From: DAOUEH01 sp034430515
GTDB lineage: Bacteria; Chloroflexota; Dehalococcoidia; Dehalococcoidales; RBG-16-60-22
Assembly: GCA_034430515.1 (NCBI GenBank)
Contig: DAOUEP010000030.1
Coordinates: forward strand, 1 to 23,875
Direction: 5' to 3'
DNA length: 23,875 nt
Part shown: positions 14,183 to 20,402 of the stretch, piece by piece
Position numbering within the stretch: position 1 is the stretch's first letter
How the letters are laid out: every line of letters starts with the position of its first letter
Made by a program: the position numbers and the translations under genes
Notes under the pieces: model-generated
Databases searched by the model: none
What the model was told of the DNA's origin: nothing
Seen by the model: the letters and a program-made list of their open reading frames with translations, nothing else

Positions 14183-15736
14183 TCAGTCCACAAAGCACAT
14201 GCGGTTCAGGGGTATCGGCACGCCCACGGAGATACCGTCGGCGGTGTAGTAGAGCGTCAGGCTGCCGTCGTGCGCCCAGTAGGAGGCGGGGTAGTAGAGC
14301 GTGATGGCCGGCATGTCGTTGGCGTAAAGCTCCTGAATCTGGTAGACCATGTCCTTGCGCACGTCGGGGTCCATCTCGGTAAGCTGGTCGTTGAGGAGGG
14401 CCGTCAACTCGGCGTTGGCCTCGTAGCGGGAGCTGTTGAAGCCGCTGCCGATAATCGTCCGCGTCAGGATGGACGGCTCGAAGAGGCCGCCGTGGCCGTA
14501 GATGGAGAGGTCGAAGTCCCAGGCCTCGACACGGCTGTCCACCGTCTTGGCCTCCAGCGTCTGGAAGTCGATGGTAATGCCCAGGTCCTCCAGCTGCTGG
14601 GTGACGAACTGACCCAGGTCTTTGTAGTCGGTGGCGGCGATGAGCGACAGCGTCAGCGGCTCCCCGTCCTTGACGAAGCGGCCGTCCTCAAGCTGGTAGC
14701 TCAGCCCCTCCAGCAGCCGGGCGGCCTCGTCGGGGTCGTAGGCGAACTGGGGCGTATCGGGGTTGTACCAGGGGCTGGAGGGCGGCATCAGGCCGGGGCT
14801 GCCGGCGATGGCGTGGCCGCGGAAGACGACCTGTACTAATGCCTCACGGTCGATGGCGTAGGCCAGCGCCTGGCGGAAGGCCACCGAGGACAGCGGCTCT
14901 TTGGTATGGTTGATGGTCAGCTTGCCGTTCCGCGACGGCGGGCTGGTGATGACGGTGAAGCCCTCGGCCTCAATGTCCTCAACAATCTCGGCGGGGATGC
15001 TGGCCGAACTCACCGTGCCGTCCCGCAGGGCGGCCGGGGTCATCTCCTCGCTGACCTTGATGAACCTTATCTCCCGCACCGCCGGCTCGCCCAGATAGTA
15101 GTCGTCGTTGGCCAGGTAGAGGTAGGTGCCCTGCTCTTTGTTATAGTCGCCCAGGGTGTAGGGCCCGGTGCCGATGACCGCCTCCGCCCCCAGGAACTCC
15201 TCGGGGACGCTGACGCTCTCCCAGATATGTTTGGGCATTATCGGCTGGGCGCCGGCCACGTCCTGGAAGAAGGGCGCGTAGGGCTGAGCGAGGGTGAGCT
15301 TGACGGTGTGCTCGTCCAGGGCGACGACGTCGGCCACGATAGTGCTGTCCACCCAGGAGTAGGGGTGCTCTTGGGTGTAATCAAAGGTAAAGACGACGTC
15401 GTCGGCGGTGAAGGCGGTGCCGTCGTGCCACCTGACGTCATCGCGGAGGGTGAAGGTATAGGCCAGCTCCGCCTCGTCGTAAGTCCATTTTTTAGCCAGC
15501 TGGGGGACGAAACCCTCGGCGTCCTTCCAGACCAGCGTCTCGAAGACGAACTGCATCCGCACGTAGCCCGGCCCGCGCGAGTAGTGGGCGTAGGGCGTGG
15601 GGTAGCCCCAGTCGCCGGTGGTATCGGCGATGGTGTAGACGTCGGGCTGGTCGGGGCCGCTGCAGGCGGGCAGCGCCGGCAGCATGGCGGCGAGGATAAT
15701 CAGGGCGGTGATAGCCAGGAGTTTTTTCTGCAGCAG
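14183..15736 (-). CDS. Substrate-binding lipoprotein of the Dpp/Nik-type importer (SBP family 5)
   Basis: This family 5 solute-binding protein (peptide/nickel class, about 517 residues) shows typical segments: LAKKWTYDEAELAYTFTLRDDVRWHDGTAFTADDVVFTFDY, GTGPYTL and FRQALAYAIDREALV. The annotated start is a CTG codon, chosen because it follows AAAGGA with normal spacing. It gives a complete lipoprotein signal: two lysines, the hydrophobic stretch LLAITALIILAAML and the lipobox LPAC with C25. The first in-frame ATG (15685) would leave only seven residues before the cysteine and destroy the signal, and no ATG, GTG or TTG exists in frame between. The mature protein should be anchored to the outer face of the membrane and deliver cargo to the two permeases. 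The ligand is unknown; the Fur and FmdE neighbours suggest a metal or metal chelate. Confidence 0.9.
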   Translation of the reverse strand: MLQKKLLAITALIILAAMLPALPACSGPDQPDVYTIADTTGDWGYPTPYAHYSRGPGYVRMQFVFETLVWKDAEGFVPQLAKKWTYDEAELAYTFTLRDDVRWHDGTAFTADDVVFTFDYTQEHPYSWVDSTIVADVVALDEHTVKLTLAQPYAPFFQDVAGAQPIMPKHIWESVSVPEEFLGAEAVIGTGPYTLGDYNKEQGTYLYLANDDYYLGEPAVREIRFIKVSEEMTPAALRDGTVSSASIPAEIVEDIEAEGFTVITSPPSRNGKLTINHTKEPLSSVAFRQALAYAIDREALVQVVFRGHAIAGSPGLMPPSSPWYNPDTPQFAYDPDEAARLLEGLSYQLEDGRFVKDGEPLTLSLIAATDYKDLGQFVTQQLEDLGITIDFQTLEAKTVDSRVEAWDFDLSIYGHGGLFEPSILTRTIIGSGFNSSRYEANAELTALLNDQLTEMDPDVRKDMVYQIQELYANDMPAITLYYPASYWAHDGSLTLYYTADGISVGVPIPLNRMCFVD

Positions 15737-15755
15737 TCTGTCCTTTCTTTCTTTG

Positions 15756-15788
15756 CCTCGTGCTTCGACGGGCTCACTACGAGAACGG
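15756..15788. repeat. REP-like dispersed element between fmdE and the lipoprotein gene
   Basis: The sequence has the core GCTTCGACGGGCTCA flanked by CTCGT (15757-15761) and ACGAG (15779-15783), then AACGG. This resembles the widespread small palindromic element built on a TTCGAC...GCTCA core seen between genes of many bacterial genomes (recalled pattern, not searched). Only one copy is in this window. It sits in the transcribed gap of the operon and may influence mRNA stability. Confidence 0.5.
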
Positions 15789-15793
15789 CCAAA

Positions 15794-16489
15794 TCAGCGC
15801 CTTTCCGGGACGATGCTCAGGCCGTCGCCGGCCAGCTGGTAGTACGCCTGACCGGAGCAGGGCAGGCACACCGGCTGGCCGTCCCGCAGGCGGGCGCGCG
15901 GCTCCATGACGCTCTCGCCGCAGACGGAGCACGTGGCGCTGCCGAAGATGCGGGCGTAGGACGGCACGGTGATATTAACGCGCTGGATGGTGAAAAGCTC
16001 CTCGTCGGGGATGGCCAGCATGTCGAAGGCGATGTCAATCCAGAGCCGCCGCAGCTTGGCGTCTTCCTCGGTCGTGCCGCGGCGCTCGGTAATTACCTTC
16101 TTAAATAGGGGGGCGGCCTCGGGGTAGCGCTGCAGCGGGCTGCCGTCGGGACGGGAGGCGATTCTGACCCCCTCGCCCGAGCGTCTGGCCAGCGTGAAGG
16201 CGGTCTTGCCGTAGTCGCGGTAGATGAGGCCGTTATTGCCCAGGGAGCCGCCGGTGACCATCTGGACGCTGTCGGCGAAGCAGGAGTTGGTCTCCACGAT
16301 GGCCACCACCTCCTCCATGCCGGTCGCCCGCGTCCCCAGCTCGCGGACGGCCCGCGCCGCCGCCTTGACCCCCAGCGACGAGCCGGGGCAGAAATGCCCG
16401 TGCAGCAAGCCGGTTATCTCCAGCAGCCGGGCCAGGTCGCCCGCCGCCACCGCCGCCTCAATTTCCTGGCGTGGGTTCTCTCTGTCCAA
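15794..16489 (-). CDS. FmdE-family metal-associated protein with C-terminal zinc finger
   Basis: This 231-residue member of family PF02663 has the core motif HGHFCPG (30-36), then ETNSCFADSVQMVTG (66-80) and YRDYGKTAFT. The C-terminal treble-clef zinc finger uses C187, C190, C208 and C211. The family is named after the molybdenum formylmethanofuran dehydrogenase operon of methanogens but is widespread in anaerobes lacking that enzyme. Its biochemical role is unsettled; a part in metal or pterin handling is suspected. The start is a TTG with an excellent Shine-Dalgarno (AAAGGAG, 6 nt spacing); an upstream in-frame TTG at 16519 has none. It lies between a Fur-family regulator and a Dpp/Nik-type importer in the same direction, which supports metal homeostasis as the theme. 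Confidence 0.9.
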   Translation of the reverse strand: MDRENPRQEIEAAVAAGDLARLLEITGLLHGHFCPGSSLGVKAAARAVRELGTRATGMEEVVAIVETNSCFADSVQMVTGGSLGNNGLIYRDYGKTAFTLARRSGEGVRIASRPDGSPLQRYPEAAPLFKKVITERRGTTEEDAKLRRLWIDIAFDMLAIPDEELFTIQRVNITVPSYARIFGSATCSVCGESVMEPRARLRDGQPVCLPCSGQAYYQLAGDGLSIVPERR

Positions 16490-16513
16490 GGTCTGCTCCT
16501 TTCGCCGGCCGGG

Positions 16514-16548
16514 CTGCAATCAGGGGTAGCTGCAATCAGTCGCAATTA
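16514..16548 (-). promoter_or_regulatory. Three tandem TRATTGCRR repeats between the Fur gene and fmdE
   Basis: Read on the minus strand, TAATTGCGA (16548-16540), TGATTGCAG (16538-16530) and TGATTGCAG (16522-16514) are repeated at 10-bp and then 16-bp steps. The longer direct repeat GCTGCAATCAG (plus strand) occurs twice. A fourth copy, TAATTGCAA (17014-17006), overlaps the -10 of the Fur gene promoter. Occurrence in exactly the two control regions of the operon suggests operator sites, probably for the Fur-family protein. No good sigma-70 promoter was seen here. Confidence 0.45.
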
Positions 16549-16573
16549 AAAAGGGCAAAAAAATATAGGCCTT

Positions 16574-16990
16574 TTACGGTCCCTTTTTCCGGCACTCCTT
16601 GCAGAGCCCGCTGATAACCATGTGCTCGAACCGGACGTTAAAATCGAAGTTCTCCTCCAGCGACCGCTCCACCGGCGCGAAGAGCGCCTCTTCGCAGTCC
16701 ACCGTCTTGCCGCAGCGCGTGCAGACCAGGTGGTGGTGGTGGCCTTCCTCGGGGTGGTGGTAGATGGACTGGCTGTCGAGCTCGGTTTTATAGACGCAGC
16801 CGGCCCTCTCCAGCAGCTCCAGGGTACGGTAAACGGTGGACTTGTTGATGCCCGGCATGCGCGCCTGGACGTGGTTGATGATTTCCTCGGCGGTGAGGCG
16901 GTCTTCGTTATCGTGAATCAGGTCGATAATCAGCCGGCGCTGCGGCGTCAGCCGCAGGCCTTTTTCCTTGAAGACGTTAAGACAACTCAT
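16574..16990 (-). CDS. Fur-family metal-dependent transcriptional regulator
   Basis: This 138-residue protein has a normal Fur length and layout. The N-terminal winged helix reads LRLTPQRRLIIDLI...GINKSTVYRTLELLERAG (12-64). The dimerisation domain has the metal motif HHHHLVCTRCGKTVDC (84-99) and GLCKECRK near the C-terminus. C90/C93 and C130/C133 form the structural zinc site, and the histidine cluster at 84-87 belongs to the regulatory site. Sequence alone does not separate Fur, Zur, PerR and Nur. The ATG was chosen because the perfect promoter upstream starts transcription near 17004, excluding the longer TTG start at 17011. AGGTG lies 8 nt before the ATG. It is the first gene of the FmdE/importer operon and probably its regulator. 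Confidence 0.95.
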   Translation of the reverse strand: MSCLNVFKEKGLRLTPQRRLIIDLIHDNEDRLTAEEIINHVQARMPGINKSTVYRTLELLERAGCVYKTELDSQSIYHHPEEGHHHHLVCTRCGKTVDCEEALFAPVERSLEENFDFNVRFEHMVISGLCKECRKKGP

Positions 16991-17010
16991 ATCACCTGCA
17001 CCTGGTTGCA

Positions 17011-17039
17011 ATTATAGGCCGGCAGCTAACGGATGTCAA
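17011..17039 (-). promoter_or_regulatory. Perfect consensus sigma-70 promoter of the Fur-family gene
   Basis: TTGACA (17039-17034), a 17-bp spacer and TATAAT (17016-17011) match the consensus at every position. The predicted start is near 17004, giving a leader of about 14 nt. TAATTGCAA (17014-17006) overlaps the -10 and start and also occurs in front of fmdE, so repression by occlusion is plausible. Confidence 0.9.
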
Positions 17040-17074
17040 CCGTTGGGGGATAAAAGGCCGGAACGGGCGGGAAA

Positions 17075-17151
17075 TGGCGACCCCGACGGGATTCGAACCC
17101 GTGATCTCCACCGTGACAGGGTGGCATGTTAGGCCGCTACACTACGGGGCC
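17075..17151 (-). tRNA. tRNA-Asp (anticodon GTC), CCA encoded
   Basis: The cloverleaf reads clearly on the minus strand. The acceptor GGCCCCG pairs with CGGGGTC (one G-T). The D arm is TAGTGTAGCGGCCTA. The anticodon arm is CCACC-CTGTCAC-GGTGG with anticodon GTC. The T arm is CACGGGTTCGAATCCCGTG. The discriminator base is G, followed by an encoded CCA at 17077-17075. It reads aspartate codons GAC and GAT. A consensus-like promoter lies upstream. No clear terminator is visible between it and the Fur gene promoter. Confidence 0.97.
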
Positions 17152-17194
17152 GGGATAAATACCGACGGCAGAGCCTGGACTTACCGCTCATAAG

Positions 17195-17223
17195 AGTCTA
17201 GCAAAGCCCGCCGGGGCTGTCAA
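17195..17223 (-). promoter_or_regulatory. Sigma-70 promoter of tRNA-Asp
   Basis: TTGACA (17223-17218), a 17-bp spacer and TAGACT (17200-17195) precede the tRNA by about 37 nt from the predicted start near 17188. It is divergent from the rpsF promoter 20 bp away. Confidence 0.8.
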
Positions 17224-17242
17224 GACATCGTGCCTGAGCTTG

Positions 17243-17271
17243 TTTACTCCGGTAGCGGTTTATGGTATAAT
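17243..17271 (+). promoter_or_regulatory. Sigma-70 promoter of the rpsF-ssb-rpsR block
   Basis: TTTACT (17243-17248), a 17-bp spacer and a perfect TATAAT (17266-17271) give a predicted start near 17278, about 20 nt before the rpsF GTG. A short palindrome, TAATA-GCG-TATTA (17268-17280), covers the -10 and start. Confidence 0.8.
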
Positions 17272-17298
17272 AGCGTATTATTTGCTTGGGGAGCGGAC

Positions 17299-17628
17299 GT
17301 GGCCAAAAAGAAGCCGGAAGTTAAAATCGAGGAGCAGAAGCTCCAGGACTACGAGATGGTCTACATCATCAGTCCCGATGTCGACGACGAGGCCCTGGAG
17401 GGACGCATCGAGGGCGTCAGCCAGTTCATCACCGCCCGCGACGGCGTCGTCGACGAGGTGGAGAAATGGGGCAAGAAGAGGCTGGCCTACCCCCTGAAAC
17501 ACCACCTGGAAGGCAGCTACATCCTGACCCGCTTCAAGATAAGCCCGACGCGCTGTAAAGAGCTGGAGGCCAATCTGGCGATATCCGAGGAGGTATTGCG
17601 CCATCTCCTCATTAGAGCGGGTAATTGA
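17299..17628 (+). CDS. rpsF: 30S ribosomal protein S6
   Basis: This 109-residue ribosomal protein S6 is recognisable by YEMVYIISPDVDDEALEG, VDEVEKWGKKRLAYPLKHHLEGSYIL and the C-terminal ISEEVLRHLLIR. S6 binds S18 on the 30S platform, and the rpsR gene lies two genes downstream. The start is GTG at 17299, chosen because GGGGAG (17288-17293) lies 5 nt upstream. A longer open frame begins at 17230 but would lie upstream of the promoter. The first 15 residues are a lysine- and glutamate-rich N-terminal extension before the usual S6 start. Confidence 0.96.
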   Translation: MAKKKPEVKIEEQKLQDYEMVYIISPDVDDEALEGRIEGVSQFITARDGVVDEVEKWGKKRLAYPLKHHLEGSYILTRFKISPTRCKELEANLAISEEVLRHLLIRAGN

Positions 17629-17675
17629 GCGCAGGCATGTCAGACTCCTGATTTGAACCGGGGAGGTGCCGAGGT

Positions 17676-18089
17676 ATGCCGAGTCTGAATAAAATTACGA
17701 TAATCGGGAATGTGGGCAACGAGCCGGAGATGCGTTTCACTCCCAGCGGTAAGCCGGTAACGTCTTTTTCGGTGGCTACCAACTGGGTCTACACTTCCCC
17801 GGAGGGGGAGCGCCGCCAGGAAACGGAGTGGTTCAACGTGGTGGCCTGGAACCGGCTGGCCGAGCAGTGCAACCAGTTTCTGGGCAAGGGCCGGCTGGTC
17901 TACGCCGAGGGCCGCATCCACACGCGCAACTGGGAGGGGCAGGACGGCCAGCCGCACACGCGTATCGAGGTCATTGCCAACCGGGTAATCTTCCTCGACC
18001 GCCGCAGCGCCGCTCCCTCCGAGGAGAGGGACGAGAAAAGCGAGGAAGGCGTGAGCGGCGACCTGGAGCCGGAAGACCTGCCGTTCTAG
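17676..18089 (+). CDS. ssb: Single-stranded DNA-binding protein
   Basis: This 137-residue protein has an N-terminal OB fold (about 1-108; LNKITIIGNVGNEPEMRFTPSGKPVTSFSVA, TEWFNVVAWNRLAEQ). A short acidic linker follows and the chain ends EPEDLPF, the conserved tip that recruits replication and repair proteins. It should bind single-stranded DNA as a tetramer. The linker is short compared with E. coli SSB. It sits between rpsF and rpsR, the classic arrangement; GGAGGTG precedes the ATG by 8 nt. Confidence 0.97.
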   Translation: MPSLNKITIIGNVGNEPEMRFTPSGKPVTSFSVATNWVYTSPEGERRQETEWFNVVAWNRLAEQCNQFLGKGRLVYAEGRIHTRNWEGQDGQPHTRIEVIANRVIFLDRRSAAPSEERDEKSEEGVSGDLEPEDLPF

Positions 18090-18136
18090 CGGCGGCCTGA
18101 TAAACAGGAAATTCATATTAATATATCGAGGACAGG

Positions 18137-18430
18137 ATGACACAGACCAGAGACTCCAGAGGCCGGGGGCGGCGGGGCCGCTATGTCCCCAAGCGCAAGG
18201 TATGTTTCTTCTGCCGGGATAAGGTCACTTACATCGACTACAAAGACCCGGCGGCCCTGCGGCCGTACATCTCGGACCGGGGCAAGATTTCCCCGCGCCG
18301 CAAGAGCGGCGCCTGCGCCAAGCATCAGCGCGCCCTGGCCACGGCCATCAAGCGGGCGCGGCACCTGGCCCTGCTGCCGTTCGTGGCCGAGCACATCCGG
18401 CGCACCGGGGGCGTGGGCATCAAGGGCTAG
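18137..18430 (+). CDS. rpsR: 30S ribosomal protein S18
   Basis: This 97-residue S18 has an arginine- and glycine-rich N-terminus, then KRKVCFFCRDKVTYIDYKDPAALRPYISDRGKI and AKHQRALATAIKRARHLALLPF, the S18 core that partners S6. It is a cysteine-containing form: CFFC at 23-26 plus a third cysteine in SGAC, so zinc binding is possible. It follows ssb in the rpsF-ssb-rpsR cluster. Confidence 0.97.
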   Translation: MTQTRDSRGRGRRGRYVPKRKVCFFCRDKVTYIDYKDPAALRPYISDRGKISPRRKSGACAKHQRALATAIKRARHLALLPFVAEHIRRTGGVGIKG

Positions 18431-18462
18431 ACGGGCCCGTAAGCCGCTGCCGTTTTATTTTT
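18431..18462 (+). terminator. Possible weak terminator or attenuator between rpsR and rpmH
   Basis: Immediately after the rpsR stop, ACGGGC (18431-18436) can pair with GCCGT (18449-18453) with one bulged base, followed by TTTTATTTTT (18453-18462). The stem is short and imperfect, so partial read-through into rpmH is likely. No convincing separate promoter for rpmH was seen. Confidence 0.35.
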
Positions 18463-18495
18463 CCATGGAGAATTTTTTAACAGCCGGGAGTTAGA

Positions 18496-18636
18496 GTGCC
18501 GAAGCGAACCTACCAGCCCAAGAGCATCCCCAGGAAACGCGAGCACGGTTTCCTGAAACGAATGAGCACGCGGGGAGGCCGGGCCGTCCTCAAGGCCAGG
18601 CGCCTCAAGGGACGGAAAAAGCTGACCGTCGTCTAG
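18496..18636 (+). CDS. rpmH: 50S ribosomal protein L34
   Basis: This 46-residue very basic protein reads MPKRTYQPKSIPRKREHGF, then FLKRMSTRGGRAVLKARRLKGRKKL. It matches L34 along its whole length. It starts at GTG (18496) with GGGAG 5 nt upstream. It is followed by rnpA, as in nearly all bacteria, but here the upstream neighbour is rpsR rather than dnaA. Confidence 0.96.
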   Translation: MPKRTYQPKSIPRKREHGFLKRMSTRGGRAVLKARRLKGRKKLTVV

Positions 18637-18666
18637 CGGCGGCCGGCGTCATCCGGTGGGGCAGCC

Positions 18667-19026
18667 GTGAGGGGAGACAAGCATCTTACCAGGCAAGCGC
18701 AGTTCGACCTGGTCTTCCGGGAGGGGAAGTCCTGGGCGGCCCAACCGCTGGTAATGCGGGCCCGGCCCAACGGGCTTGATTACAGCCGCTATGGCTTTAC
18801 GGTCAGCCGCCGGGTGGGCAAGGCCGTGGTGAGGAACCGGGTGAGGAGGCGGCTCCGCGAGATACTGAGGCCGATTGAGCTTGCGCCGGGCTGGGATGTC
18901 GTCTTTATCGCCCGCGTCCCGGCGGCAGACGCCGGCTACGCCGGCCTGACCCTGGCGGTGCGGGGACTGTTACGGCGGGCCGGGCTGGTTGAGGAATATG
19001 AAGGCATTAGCCCTGGGGTTAATTAA
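18667..19026 (+). CDS. rnpA: Ribonuclease P protein component
   Basis: This 119-residue RnpA contains the RNA-binding signature RNRVRRRLREILR and the preceding YGFTVSRRVGKAVVRN strand-helix. It assists the RNase P RNA in 5' maturation of tRNAs. It starts at GTG (18667) after GGTGGGG. Its last 29 bp overlap the start of yidD, a common and conserved arrangement that couples the two genes. Confidence 0.95.
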   Translation: MRGDKHLTRQAQFDLVFREGKSWAAQPLVMRARPNGLDYSRYGFTVSRRVGKAVVRNRVRRRLREILRPIELAPGWDVVFIARVPAADAGYAGLTLAVRGLLRRAGLVEEYEGISPGVN

Positions 19027-19207
19027 GATTTACCAGCGGACGTGGTCGCGGGCCATGCCGCCATCGTGCCGCTTCGCCCCGACCTGCTCCCAGTACACCT
19101 ACGAGGCCATCGGCAAGTTCGGGCTGTTTAAGGGCGTTGGTCTGGGCATACGGCGTATCGCCCGCTGCCACCCGTTTCATCCGGGCGGCTACGACCCGGT
19201 GCCCTGA
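18998..19207 (+). CDS. yidD: Membrane protein insertion efficiency factor YidD
   Basis: This 69-residue protein has the family's invariant blocks PPSCRFAPTCSQYTYEAI and RCHPFHPGGYDPVP, and an amphipathic N-terminus. YidD assists YidC in membrane-protein insertion. The ATG at 18998 was chosen: GAGGA lies directly upstream, and it gives the usual family start MKALALGLIKIYQ. It overlaps rnpA by 29 bp in another frame. Confidence 0.95.
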   Translation: MKALALGLIKIYQRTWSRAMPPSCRFAPTCSQYTYEAIGKFGLFKGVGLGIRRIARCHPFHPGGYDPVP

Positions 19208-19230
19208 GACGCGCTACGGAGACGGATATT

Positions 19231-20391
19231 TTGAAGACACCGCAATCGAGGCAACCGCACCGCCACATCGCCCGGCTGGGCTTGCTGGCGGCCATGGTTA
19301 TCGTCATCGCCGGCGCCACGCTGGGCTGCGTCGGCGGGCTGACGCCCATCGGCTGGTCGGGTGGCCGGGTGGCCGACGGCAGCCTCTTCGTCGGCTCCAA
19401 CCAGGGCCGCCTGGTGGCCATCAACCTGACGGACGACAGCCGCCTCTGGGCCGAGCACCTCACCTCGGCCAGCTCGGGCGGCCTCGGCTGCCTGCCTTCG
19501 ATGGGCGGCGGCTGCGGCGGCAGCACCAGTGTGGCTATCTACGGCACGCCGGTGGTGGCCAACGGCCTGGTCTACATCGCCGGCTACAACGGCAAGATTT
19601 ACGCCTATAACGAAGATAACCTGGCGACGCGGTGGGTCTATCCCCGCGAGGGCAACCTCGACCCCTTCGCCGGCGGGCTGGTGACCGACGGGACGAACCT
19701 CTATATCGGCGGCGCCGACGGCAATGTCTACGCCCTTGACGCCCTTACCGGCGACTGGCTCTGGGAGTATCCCACCGGGGATAAAATCTGGGCGACGCCG
19801 ACCATCAGCGACGGCGTGGTCTATATCGGATCTTTCGATAAGAGCCTCTACGCCATCGACGCCGCCGCCGGCACCCTGAAGTGGAGCTACCCGACCGAGG
19901 GGACGGTCGTCACCACGCCGCTGGTGGCCGACGGCGTGGTCTACTTCGGCTCCTTCGACCGCTACCTCTACGCCGTCAATACCGCCGACGGCAGCCTGAA
20001 GTGGCGCTTTCAGAGCCAGAACTGGTTCTGGGCCTCGCCGCTGCTCTATAACGGCGTCCTCTACGCCGGCTGCCTGGATAACTATGTCTACGTCCTCGAC
20101 CCCGCCAGCGGGGCCGAGCTAAACAGCTACGACCTGGACGGCCAGGTTTCGTCAACGCCGGTCGTCGTCGGGGATTACGTCGTCTTCGCCACGCGCAAAG
20201 GCGTCGTCTACAGCATCAATACCGTCTCCGGCGAGCTGAAGCAGCTGGCCGACTTCGATACCGATGTCAACGGCCCGCTGGCGGCCTACGAAGATATCGT
20301 CTACGTCCATACCAGCGAGCTGGCGCTGGAGCGAATCAACGTCCTCACCGGCGCCATCCTTTCGCCCATTTCGCTGGAGAGCCAGAGTTGA
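19231..20391 (+). CDS. PQQ-type beta-propeller lipoprotein (BamB-like fold)
   Basis: This 386-residue protein has an N-terminal signal: an arginine- and histidine-rich segment, the hydrophobic stretch GLLAAMVIVIAGATLGC and a probable lipidated cysteine. About eight repeats follow, built on the pattern DGxVYxGSxDxxLYAxDxxxGxxxW (for example SDGVVYIGSFDKSLYAIDAAAGTLKW). This forms one eight-bladed PQQ-like propeller. No enzyme active site is evident, so a scaffold role is likely. E. coli BamB, an outer-membrane assembly factor, has the same fold, but this organism looks monoderm. The gene lies between yidD and yidC with short gaps (23 and 11 nt), suggesting a role in protein insertion or folding at the outer face of the membrane. 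Start is TTG, with GGAG 9 nt upstream. Confidence 0.88.
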   Translation: MKTPQSRQPHRHIARLGLLAAMVIVIAGATLGCVGGLTPIGWSGGRVADGSLFVGSNQGRLVAINLTDDSRLWAEHLTSASSGGLGCLPSMGGGCGGSTSVAIYGTPVVANGLVYIAGYNGKIYAYNEDNLATRWVYPREGNLDPFAGGLVTDGTNLYIGGADGNVYALDALTGDWLWEYPTGDKIWATPTISDGVVYIGSFDKSLYAIDAAAGTLKWSYPTEGTVVTTPLVADGVVYFGSFDRYLYAVNTADGSLKWRFQSQNWFWASPLLYNGVLYAGCLDNYVYVLDPASGAELNSYDLDGQVSSTPVVVGDYVVFATRKGVVYSINTVSGELKQLADFDTDVNGPLAAYEDIVYVHTSELALERINVLTGAILSPISLESQS

Positions 20392-20402
20392 GGTAAGCGC
20401 TT

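Noticed and set aside
14906..16108. 400-codon open frame on the plus strand opposite the lipoprotein gene and fmdE
   Set aside because: It runs antisense across two real genes and their spacer, with no recognisable domain; a GC-driven artefact.
16557..16576. Run of seven A after the Fur-family gene (T-tract on the minus strand) as a terminator
   Set aside because: No adequate GC-rich stem precedes the T-tract; the Fur-family gene and fmdE are more likely joined, at least partly, by read-through.
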